Source: Kineosporia succinea (GTDB lineage Bacteria > Actinomycetota > Actinomycetes > Actinomycetales > Kineosporiaceae). From it: DNA of 64,000 bases. A program made the translations under genes and the position numbers. The notes beneath the pieces were generated by a model. It was not told the DNA's origin. It saw only the letters and a list, made by a program, of their open reading frames with translations, and made no database searches. The DNA lies in assembly GCF_030811555.1 (NCBI RefSeq), contig NZ_JAUSQZ010000001.1, forward strand, positions 4,151,241 to 4,215,240. The letters are read 5' to 3'. Below are positions 8,931 through 16,296 of the stretch, piece after piece (positions within the stretch are counted from its first letter, which is position 1; each line of letters begins with the position of its first letter).

Positions 8931-10052
8931 ATGTTCGACGCACCATCGCAGAACGAGGCATCAGCCCTGGCCAGAGCCCTGCGGCTGAACCGTCGTCAGC
9001 TTTTCGCCGCGAGCACGGGGGTGGCCGCGGTGGCCGCCGCCGTGACCGTACCCGCCGCCACCGCGGAGGCCACCATCCATCGACCGGGCCGCAAGATCCC
9101 CAAGGGCAAGCGCGGCATCATCCTCTACACGGTGCGTGACGCCGTCTCCCGCGATCCGAACGCCTTCAACGGCCCGTCCGGGTTCAAGGAGGTGTTCGAG
9201 GCGCTGGCGAAGATCGGCTACAAGCAGGTCGAGTTCGCCGGCTACACCCAGCACGCGAACGCGCCGGGCGGGGCCTCGCTGGAATCGGTCGCCGGGGCGA
9301 AGCAGCTGCGGAAGTGGCTCGACGACAACGGTCTGCGGGCCCAGGGCAACCACGGCTTCATCCCCGCCTGGCCGCTGACGCCCGCCGACGAGGAGAAGTT
9401 CAAGCTGCACCTGGAGATCGCCAACATCCTCGGGGCGCAGCACGTCGGCACCGGGTCCGACCCGACCAACAGCGCCTTCAAGGCCGACTGGGACGTCGCG
9501 GCGGAGAAGTGGAACGGGCTCGGCAGGATCGCGGCGCGGGCCGGGCTGAAGCTCTACACGCACAACCACGACGTGGCCTACAGCTTCCTGCTCGACAGCG
9601 GGCCGAAGGACGCGTCGGGAAACCCCACACGCAGCAGCGGTATCCGGCGGCTGGAGTACTTCCTCAAGGTCACCGACCCGAAGTACGTGCACCTGGAGAT
9701 GGACGTGTTCTGGGCGCACGTGGCCCAGTACAAGTTCAAGGAGTACACCGCGCCGGACGGCTCGACCCGCACGGACGTCTTCGACCCGGCCGCCACGGTG
9801 CTCAGCGCCAACGCCCGGTTCCCGCTCTTCCACGCCAAGGACGGTGAGCCCGACCTGGACGTGGCCAACGGCTACGACATCGTGCCGTTCGGCACCGGCA
9901 AGATCGACTACGAGAGGTTCTTCGACCGGGTGGGGCGCACCGACACCCGTAACCCGATGGTCGAGCAGGACACGGCCCCCGGTGGCACCGCCGCGCCGGC
10001 CCAGTCGCTGCAGCACGCCCGGCTGGGCCTGCAGCACCTGGCGTCGCTGTGA
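8931..10052 (+). CDS. Exported TIM-barrel sugar phosphate isomerase/epimerase-like protein
   Basis: A 373-residue protein of the xylose-isomerase-like TIM-barrel superfamily. It has a twin-arginine signal (RRQLF, residues 21-25, then an Ala-rich core), so it is predicted to be exported folded. Barrel features include GYKQVEFAGY, a His/Asp-rich LYTHNHDVAY strand and YVHLEMDVFWAH, which provide typical metal ligands. An AGGAG site precedes the ATG. Its stop overlaps the GTG of the secreted dehydrogenase-like gene, so the two extracytoplasmic proteins are probably co-produced and act on the same external sugar. Confidence 0.88.
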   Translation: MFDAPSQNEASALARALRLNRRQLFAASTGVAAVAAAVTVPAATAEATIHRPGRKIPKGKRGIILYTVRDAVSRDPNAFNGPSGFKEVFEALAKIGYKQVEFAGYTQHANAPGGASLESVAGAKQLRKWLDDNGLRAQGNHGFIPAWPLTPADEEKFKLHLEIANILGAQHVGTGSDPTNSAFKADWDVAAEKWNGLGRIAARAGLKLYTHNHDVAYSFLLDSGPKDASGNPTRSSGIRRLEYFLKVTDPKYVHLEMDVFWAHVAQYKFKEYTAPDGSTRTDVFDPAATVLSANARFPLFHAKDGEPDLDVANGYDIVPFGTGKIDYERFFDRVGRTDTRNPMVEQDTAPGGTAAPAQSLQHARLGLQHLASL

Positions 10053-13000
10053 AGGGCGCGCTGAAGCTCTTCCTGGCGGTACTGCTGGCGTTCGGGGCAC
10101 TGCTCTTCGTGCCGCCGGCGGCGAGTGCGCACCCGGGCCACGAGGGTGACGAAGACCCGCTGAACTGGGCCAACTACGAGAAGATCACGCTCACCAAGGA
10201 CACCGGTGAGCCGATCGACCTGGCCGTGCTGCCCGACAGCCGGGTGCTGCACACCGCGCGCGACGGCGTGGTACGGCTGACCGACCCGGCCACCGGCGTC
10301 ACCACGCAGGCCGGCAAGTTCGACGTCTACAACAACTCCGAGGACGGCCTGCAGACGGTCACCCTCGACCCGGACTTCGCGGAGAACGGCTGGGTCTACT
10401 TCTACTACGCGCCGAAGACCATGACGGCGCCCTACCCCACGACCACCCCGACCGGCAGCGCGCCGAACACCCTCCCGGCAGGCGCGGACGAGTCGTACTG
10501 GAACCAGTGGAAGGGCTACAACCAGCTCTCCCGGGTGAAGTTCTCCTCGGCCTCGGGAAAGATCGACCTGGCCACCGAGCAGGTCATCATCAAGGTGGAG
10601 CAACAGCGCGGCCAGTGCTGCCACGTGGCCGGTGACGTCGACTTCGACGGTGACGGCAACCTCTACCTGGCCACCGGCGACAACACCCCGGCGGGCACGC
10701 CGGGCGCCGACGGCTTCGCCCCGAACAACGACCGCGCGGGCTACAACCCGGGTTTCGACTCGCGGCGGGGTGCGGGCAACACCAACGACCTGCGCGGCAA
10801 GATCCTGCGCATCACGGTCGCGGCCGACGGCTCGTACACGATCCCGGACGGCAACCTGTACCCGGAGGGTACCGAGAAGACCCGCCCGGAGATCTTCGTG
10901 CAGGGGGTGCGCAACCCGTTCCGTATCGACGTGGACGCGGAGACCAACAGCGTCTCGTGGGGTGACTACGGACCGGACGCCGGTGTCGCGAACGCCCAGC
11001 GCGGCCCGATGGGCTACGTCGAGTGGAACACGGTGAGCATCGACGAGCCGGAGAACTCGGGCTGGCCGTACTGCACCGGGAACAACTTCAACTACAACGA
11101 GTGGAACTACGAGACCGCCACTGCCGGTGCGTTCTTCGACTGCGGGGCCGGGGCTGCGAACAACTCGCGCTGGAACACCGGTCTGGCCACGCTGCCGCCG
11201 GCGACGCCCGCCGACCTCTACTACGGGGACGACGCGGACGACCAGCCGTGGCCGGAGCTGACCGACTTCGACGCGCAGGGCGGCCAGGGCCCGATGGGTG
11301 GCCCGGTCTACCACTACGACGCCGACAACGACTCCACCACCAAGTTCCCCGAGTACTGGGACAGCAAGGCGTTCTTCGCCGAGTTCTCCCAGGACTACCT
11401 GGCGGCGTTCACGGTCGACTGGCCGGCCGGCCCGGTCTCGAAGATCGAGCAGTTCCTGCCGAACGCCGACCTCACCACGAACGGGCAGCCGATCACCGAC
11501 AGCCCGATCGACATCGAGTTCGGGCCGGACGGGGCGCTCTACGTGCTCGACTACGGTGACGGCTTCTTCCGGCAGAACCCGGACGCCGGGCTGTACCGGA
11601 TCGACTGGGCGCCGGGCAACAAGTCCCCGCAGGCTCACATCGACGCCGATCCGGCCAGCAGCAGCTCGGCTCCGCTGACGGTCGAGTTCTCCGGCGCCGG
11701 GTCGGTCGACCCGGAGGGCGAGGACCTCACCTATGAATGGGACTTCGACGCCGACGGGACGTTCGACGCGACCGGCGTCACCGCGTCCCACACCTATACC
11801 GAACTCGGGAAGTACACGCCGCGGCTGCGGGTCACCGACCCGGAGGGCAAGTACGGCCTGACCTCCACGGCCATCAGCGTCGGCAACGTGGCGCCGACGG
11901 TCACGGTGACCACCCCGTCGAACGGCGCGTTCTTCACCTGGGGCGAGGGCGTTCCGTTCACGGTCACCACCGACGATCCGGAGGACGGGGCGGCGACGGT
12001 GTGCTCGCGGGTCGCCTGGACCTTCGGGCTGGGGCACGACCGGCACGCGCACCCGCTGAGCCAGGGCACGGGCTGCTCGTTCACCATCCCGACGCCGGCC
12101 GACGCCCAGGAGCACGGGGTCACCGAGAACATCTTCGGGGTGGTGGTGATCCGTTACACCGACGCCGGTGCGAACGGGGTGCCGGCCGCCACCGGTGAGG
12201 TCTCGATGATCCTCAACCCCCGTGTGCAGCAGGCGGAGTGGGCCGACGAGCAGCAGGGCGTCGAGATCGTCGACGACGCCGCGGCCGGTGGCCTGCGCAA
12301 GGTGACGTCGTTCGACGAGGGCGACCACCTGGGCTGGGACCCGGTCAACCTGGGCACGGTGAACTCGGTCGTCGTCGCCTCGTCCGGATCCGGCACGCTC
12401 GCGTTCCGCTGGGGCACGCCGGACGCCACCCCGTTCGCCACGCTGAGGGTGAACAGTGAGGGCATCGCCGAGAAGGCCGTCGGTCTGGGGTCCGCGAAAC
12501 CGTCGGGCACCGGCAAGCTCTACGTCACCTCCTCGGGGGGCGTGGTGCTGGACCAGCTGACCTTCTCCACCGAGGAGGGCCCGGTGGACTCCACCCCGCC
12601 CGAGGTGACCGTGACCGGTGTGGAGGCCGGCGCGTCCGTCGGTGACTCGAAAACCGTGACCCTGGGCTGGGAGGCGACCGACGACAGCGGGATCGAGAGC
12701 GTGAAGGGCACGCTCGACGGCAAGGAGATCATGTCGGGTGCCAAGATCGCCCTTTCGACGCTGGACCTCGGCAAGCACACGCTGACGGTCACGGCGACGG
12801 ACAAGGCCGGTCAGACCACCACGAAGAGCGTCGAGTTCACCGTGGTGACCTCGTTCGCCGACGTGAAGGCCCTGATCACGCAGTACGCCAAGGACAAGAA
12901 GGTGACCAGGGGCGGGGCCGTGCTGCTGCAGTCCGAGCTCGAGGCCGCCCGTCAGCTGGCGGTGGCGAAGAAGACCGTGAAGGCGGTGACGGCGCTGAGG

Positions 13001-13105
13001 GTGCTCGACGCGTCGCTGACCAGGCTCACGGTGCCGGACGCGGACGCCCGCAAGGTGCTGAGGCGGGACACGGCCGATCTGATCAAGCAGGTGCAGAAGA
13101 AGTAG
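10049..13105 (+). CDS. Secreted sorbosone/glucose dehydrogenase-like protein with PKD and accessory domains
   Basis: This 1018-residue protein has a signal peptide ending near AASAHPG. A six-bladed propeller of the glucose/sorbosone dehydrogenase family spans about residues 45-525 ([43 protein letters not shown]). A PKD domain follows at about 530-615 ([20 protein letters not shown]), then a probable carbohydrate-binding region (about 710-845), an Ig-like domain (about 850-930) and a helical tail. The GTG overlaps the upstream stop. It is probably a PQQ- or calcium-dependent sugar oxidase acting on an external polymer or oligosaccharide. Cofactor use is inferred from the family. Confidence 0.88.
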   Translation: MKGALKLFLAVLLAFGALLFVPPAASAHPGHEGDEDPLNWANYEKITLTKDTGEPIDLAVLPDSRVLHTARDGVVRLTDPATGVTTQAGKFDVYNNSEDGLQTVTLDPDFAENGWVYFYYAPKTMTAPYPTTTPTGSAPNTLPAGADESYWNQWKGYNQLSRVKFSSASGKIDLATEQVIIKVEQQRGQCCHVAGDVDFDGDGNLYLATGDNTPAGTPGADGFAPNNDRAGYNPGFDSRRGAGNTNDLRGKILRITVAADGSYTIPDGNLYPEGTEKTRPEIFVQGVRNPFRIDVDAETNSVSWGDYGPDAGVANAQRGPMGYVEWNTVSIDEPENSGWPYCTGNNFNYNEWNYETATAGAFFDCGAGAANNSRWNTGLATLPPATPADLYYGDDADDQPWPELTDFDAQGGQGPMGGPVYHYDADNDSTTKFPEYWDSKAFFAEFSQDYLAAFTVDWPAGPVSKIEQFLPNADLTTNGQPITDSPIDIEFGPDGALYVLDYGDGFFRQNPDAGLYRIDWAPGNKSPQAHIDADPASSSSAPLTVEFSGAGSVDPEGEDLTYEWDFDADGTFDATGVTASHTYTELGKYTPRLRVTDPEGKYGLTSTAISVGNVAPTVTVTTPSNGAFFTWGEGVPFTVTTDDPEDGAATVCSRVAWTFGLGHDRHAHPLSQGTGCSFTIPTPADAQEHGVTENIFGVVVIRYTDAGANGVPAATGEVSMILNPRVQQAEWADEQQGVEIVDDAAAGGLRKVTSFDEGDHLGWDPVNLGTVNSVVVASSGSGTLAFRWGTPDATPFATLRVNSEGIAEKAVGLGSAKPSGTGKLYVTSSGGVVLDQLTFSTEEGPVDSTPPEVTVTGVEAGASVGDSKTVTLGWEATDDSGIESVKGTLDGKEIMSGAKIALSTLDLGKHTLTVTATDKAGQTTTKSVEFTVVTSFADVKALITQYAKDKKVTRGGAVLLQSELEAARQLAVAKKTVKAVTALRVLDASLTRLTVPDADARKVLRRDTADLIKQVQKK

Positions 13106-13113
13106 TTCCGGCT

Positions 13114-13148
13114 GTCGCCCGGGCCTTCGTGGTGAAGGCCCGGGCGAC
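13114..13148 (+). terminator. Strong terminator hairpin after the secreted dehydrogenase-like gene
   Basis: A perfect 15-bp stem (13114-13128 with 13134-13148) with a GTGGT loop lies 8 bases after the stop. The next gene starts only 18 bases later, so it either needs readthrough or has a promoter inside this hairpin region. Confidence 0.82.
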
Positions 13149-13166
13149 TCGTTCGTGGGAGACGAG

Positions 13167-14171
13167 ATGGCGCGACCGATCACTCTTTTCACCGGTCAGT
13201 GGGCCGATCTGCCGTTCGAGGAGGTCTGCCGGCTGGCCTCCGGGTGGGGTTACGACGGCCTCGAGATCGCCTGCTGGGGAGATCATCTCGACGTGGTGCG
13301 GGCGGCGGAGGACGACGCCTATCTGCGCGGGCGTGTCGATGTGCTGGACAAGCACGGCCTGAAGGTCTGGGCGATCTCGAACCACCTCACCGGCCAGGCG
13401 GTGTGTGACGACCCGATCGACACCCGGCACCGCGACATCCTCGGCGACCGGGTGTGGGGTGACGGTTCCCCCGAAGGGGTGCGGACCCGTGCGGCTCGCG
13501 AGATCGAGTACACCGCCCGGGCCGCCGCCCGGCTCGGGGTGAACACGGTGGTCGGTTTCACCGGGTCGGCCATCTGGAAGTACGTGGCGATGTTCCCGCC
13601 GGTCTCGCAGGCGCTGGTGGACGACGGGTACCAGGACTTCGCGGACCGGTGGAACCCGATCCTCGACGTGTTCGACGCCGAAGGGGTGCGTTTCGCCCAC
13701 GAGGTGCACCCGTCCGAGATCGCCTACGACTACTGGACGGCGCAGCGCGCGCTGGAGGCGATCGGGCACCGTGAGGCGTTCGGCCTGAACTGGGACCCGA
13801 GCCACTTCGTCTGGCAGGACCTCGACCCGGTCGGTTTCCTCTGGGACTTCAGGGACCGGATCTACCACGTGGACTGCAAGGACGCGAAGCGCCAGGTCGG
13901 CAACGGGCGCAACGGCCGGCTCGGCTCGCACCTGGCCTGGGCCGACCCGCGGCGCGGGTGGGACTTCGTCTCCACCGGTCACGGCGACGTGCCGTGGGAG
14001 GCGTGCTTCCGCATGCTCAACGCGATCGGTTACGACGGGCCGATCTCGGTGGAGTGGGAGGACGCGGGGATGGACCGGCTGGTCGGCGCCCCGCAGGCGC
14101 TGGAGTTCGTGCGGTCGCAGCTGTTCGACCCGCCGGCGGCGGCCTTCGACGCCGCGTTCTCGAGCCGCTAG
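13167..14171 (+). CDS. Cytoplasmic TIM-barrel sugar phosphate isomerase/epimerase
   Basis: A 334-residue protein of the AP-endonuclease-2/xylose-isomerase-like fold. Visible features are the first strand [19 protein letters not shown], the metal-ligand stretches [11 protein letters not shown] and [20 protein letters not shown] and the closing [12 protein letters not shown]. It lacks a signal peptide, unlike the 8931 homologue, so the cassette has one exported and one cytoplasmic member. ATG 13167 follows GGGAGAC; a GTG four codons upstream is possible. It probably isomerises the keto sugar made by the Gfo/Idh/MocA enzyme. Confidence 0.88.
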   Translation: MARPITLFTGQWADLPFEEVCRLASGWGYDGLEIACWGDHLDVVRAAEDDAYLRGRVDVLDKHGLKVWAISNHLTGQAVCDDPIDTRHRDILGDRVWGDGSPEGVRTRAAREIEYTARAAARLGVNTVVGFTGSAIWKYVAMFPPVSQALVDDGYQDFADRWNPILDVFDAEGVRFAHEVHPSEIAYDYWTAQRALEAIGHREAFGLNWDPSHFVWQDLDPVGFLWDFRDRIYHVDCKDAKRQVGNGRNGRLGSHLAWADPRRGWDFVSTGHGDVPWEACFRMLNAIGYDGPISVEWEDAGMDRLVGAPQALEFVRSQLFDPPAAAFDAAFSSR

Positions 14172-14191
14172 CTCTTTGACACACTGGGTGG

Positions 14192-14563
14192 GTGCGTAAC
14201 CCGATGCGGATGATGGCCGCGACCACCCTCATCAGCGAGGCGCTGGTGCTGTTCTTCGCCGGCCTGGTGGCCATGCAGCTCTCGTCACTGTCCACCGGGC
14301 AGGCCCTGGGCATCACCTGGAGCCTGGCCGTGGTCTGCTTCCTGGCCGCCGGGATGCTGCGGGGCCGTGCGGGTTACGTGTTCGGCTCGGTGCTGCAGCT
14401 GTCGCTCTTCGCGATCGCCTTCTGGGTGCCCGCGATGATCTTCGTGGGCGTGCTGTTCGGCGCCCTGTGGATCGCGTCACTCGTGATCGGTTCGCGCATC
14501 GAGCGGGAGATGGCCGAGCGAGCGGCGTCGTCCGAGGTGGAACGGCCCGCGGGATCCCTGTAG
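14192..14563 (+). CDS. DUF4233 membrane protein
   Basis: A 123-residue protein with four hydrophobic helices and a short acidic C-terminal tail. It matches the DUF4233 family that in actinobacteria sits between folC and ndk. Its function is unknown. Here it is 11.6 kb from folC because the carbohydrate cassette lies between them. The GTG start at 14192 is 20 bases after the preceding gene. Confidence 0.85.
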   Translation: MRNPMRMMAATTLISEALVLFFAGLVAMQLSSLSTGQALGITWSLAVVCFLAAGMLRGRAGYVFGSVLQLSLFAIAFWVPAMIFVGVLFGALWIASLVIGSRIEREMAERAASSEVERPAGSL

Positions 14564-14656
14564 CAGTGGGCCGCCCGCCGACGGGCCGCATCCGCCCGGA
14601 GATTCATCACCTCCCAGCCCGGGACAGGCCACGGAACCTGGGTTAGCGTCTCGATC

Positions 14657-15319
14657 ATGCGCATCGTCATCGCCGGAGGGCACGGAAAGATCGCTCTGAT
14701 CCTGGGCCGGATGCTCCACGACCGCGGGGACGACGTGGTCGGCATCATCCGGAACCCCGACCAGGCCGACGACCTGCGCGCGGTGGGGGTCACTCCCGCC
14801 GTGCTCGACCTGGAGCAGGCGGACGTCGAGGCGGTCGCGCGGCTGCTCTCGGGCGCCGACGCCACGGTGTTCGCGGCCGGGGCCGGTCCGGGCAGCGGTG
14901 TGCCGCGCAAGGACTCGGTCGACCGGGGCTCGGCGGTGCTGCTGGCGGAGGCGGCCGAGAAGGCCGGAGTGCCTCGGTTCGTGCAGGTTTCGAGCCTCGG
15001 CGCCGACTCGGTGGCCGGTGGGGCGCGGCCCGACGGGGTCGACGACGTGTTCTACGCCTACCTGCAGGCCAAGCTCGCGGCGGAAGACGACCTGCGCTCG
15101 CGGGATCTCGGCTGGACCGTCCTGCGTCCGGGCGCGCTCATCGACGGCCCGGGCACCGGGCAGGTCCGGCTGGCACCGAGCGTTCCGCGCGGTTCGGTTC
15201 CGCGCGCCGACGTCGCGGCCACGATCGTGGCCCTGCTCGACGCTCCCGCGACCGCGCGCAAGGTGCTCGAGCTGGTCTCGGGCAACGCCGAGATCGCGGC
15301 GGCTGTCCGTAAGGCCTGA
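14657..15319 (+). CDS. NAD(P)-binding oxidoreductase, atypical SDR/NmrA-like
   Basis: A 220-residue single-domain Rossmann protein. The dinucleotide-binding loop IAGGHGKIAL is at the N-terminus, followed by DATVFAAGAG, RFVQVSSLGAD and WTVLRPGALID, typical of SDR-a5-like NAD(P)-binding proteins. The YxxxK active site of classical SDRs is replaced by YLQAK, which keeps both Tyr and Lys. Such proteins act as small oxidoreductases or redox sensors. The substrate is unknown. Just after the stop there is a 19-bp tandem repeat. Confidence 0.85.
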   Translation: MRIVIAGGHGKIALILGRMLHDRGDDVVGIIRNPDQADDLRAVGVTPAVLDLEQADVEAVARLLSGADATVFAAGAGPGSGVPRKDSVDRGSAVLLAEAAEKAGVPRFVQVSSLGADSVAGGARPDGVDDVFYAYLQAKLAAEDDLRSRDLGWTVLRPGALIDGPGTGQVRLAPSVPRGSVPRADVAATIVALLDAPATARKVLELVSGNAEIAAAVRKA

Positions 15320-15357
15320 GTGCTCCTCGCCGCTTCTCGTGCTCCTCGCCGCTTCTC
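15320..15357. repeat. Two perfect 19-bp tandem repeats (plus a decayed third)
   Basis: The units at 15320-15338 and 15339-15357 are identical. A degenerate third unit starts at 15358 (GTGCTCTTCGG). The array starts on the last base of the upstream stop codon. No function is evident. Confidence 0.85.
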
Positions 15358-15386
15358 GTGCTCTTCGGTGCTTGAGGACGCGGCGG

Positions 15387-15623
15387 TCAGGCCGCCGGGG
15401 TCGGGTCCAGTTCCGGGGCGGTGGGGTCTTCCTGCTGCACCCGGGGGTCGATCGAGCGGCGGGGCGCCGGGATCGACCTGGGCATCGGGACGACGGGGAC
15501 CGGCGCGTCCTGCTCCGGAGCGGGCTGCCGGCGCAGCAGGCCGAGCAGGGCGGGGCGGTTCGTGTTCTCGACGGCGGCGGACAGCACCGACGTCAGCACG
15601 GTGGTCAGCGGGGGCCGGTCCAT
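15387..15623 (-). CDS. Small hypothetical Pro/Arg-rich protein
   Basis: A 78-residue frame starting MDRPPLTTVLTS, with ATG at 15623 preceded by a good GGAGG site eight bases upstream. The N-terminal half is a short amphipathic segment (VLTSVLSAAVENTNRPALLG); the rest is Pro-rich and probably disordered. No family is recognised. The ribosome-binding site and isolated position favour a real gene, but evidence is modest. Confidence 0.45.
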   Translation of the reverse strand: MDRPPLTTVLTSVLSAAVENTNRPALLGLLRRQPAPEQDAPVPVVPMPRSIPAPRRSIDPRVQQEDPTAPELDPTPAA

Positions 15624-15802
15624 CGATCCTCCATCGTTCTTCACTCTGTGCGACGGACGCGTCACAGGATGATTCCATCGTTTGGTGTCAGCAATGTCTT
15701 GAGGCCTTCAGGGTGATGTTCGTACATCCGGCGCACCGGACACTGATCCGTGTTCAGTAGGCTCTCTTCCGCCTGATGTACACATCACTGAGAGGGACAC
15801 CC

Positions 15803-16225
15803 ATGGCCACCGAGCGGACGCTCGTTCTTGTGAAGCCGGACGGCGTGCGCCACCGCCAGATCGGTGAGGTCCTGCGCCGCATCGAGGCGAAGGGCTACGA
15901 CATCGTCGCCCTGCAGCAGTTGGTGCCCACGGCGGAGCTGCTCGAGAAGCACTACGAGGAGCACGTGGGCAAGCCGTTCTACGGCAGCCTGGTCGAGTTC
16001 ATGATGTCCGGCCCGGTGGTCGCCGCCGTCGCCGAGGGGGAGCAGGTCATCGCCGCCTTCCGCTCGCTGGCCGGTGCGACCGACCCGATCAAGGCCGCGC
16101 CCGGCTCGATCCGCGGCGACCTGGCCCGCGACTGGGGCACCAAGGTGCAGCAGAACGTGGTGCACGGCTCGGACTCCCCGGAGTCGGCGGAGCGCGAGAT
16201 CGGCCTCTGGTTCCCCGCGCTCTGA
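15803..16225 (+). CDS. ndk: Nucleoside diphosphate kinase
   Basis: A 140-residue enzyme that moves the gamma-phosphate between nucleoside triphosphates and diphosphates through a phospho-histidine. The N-terminal ERTLVLVKPDGVRH motif is present, as is the active-site NVVHGSDS with the catalytic His. ATG 15803 (start MATERTL) is chosen because it gives the family length and follows GAGAGGGA. An in-frame upstream ATG at 15776 would add nine non-conserved residues. It sits in the expected actinobacterial order after DUF4233. Confidence 0.97.
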   Translation: MATERTLVLVKPDGVRHRQIGEVLRRIEAKGYDIVALQQLVPTAELLEKHYEEHVGKPFYGSLVEFMMSGPVVAAVAEGEQVIAAFRSLAGATDPIKAAPGSIRGDLARDWGTKVQQNVVHGSDSPESAEREIGLWFPAL

Positions 16226-16233
16226 GCCAGTTC

Positions 16234-16252
16234 CGCGCTCGTCCTGAGCGCG
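16234..16252 (+). terminator. Weak hairpin after ndk
   Basis: A 7-bp perfect stem (16234-16240 with 16246-16252) with a GTCCT loop, 9 bases after the ndk stop. It is short, so termination may be partial. Confidence 0.4.
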
Positions 16253-16296
16253 TTCCGAAGTGAACCCTCGTGCCCACCGGCCGCGTGTCGGTGGGC

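Noticed and set aside
9908-13192. 1094-codon antisense open frame
   Set aside because: Shadow of the secreted dehydrogenase-like gene; GC-rich codon bias keeps antisense frames open. Composition is low-complexity Arg/Val/Gly with no domain.
15320-15357. Tandem 19-bp repeat as an integration site
   Set aside because: No integrase or second copy elsewhere in the window; simple slippage is sufficient.
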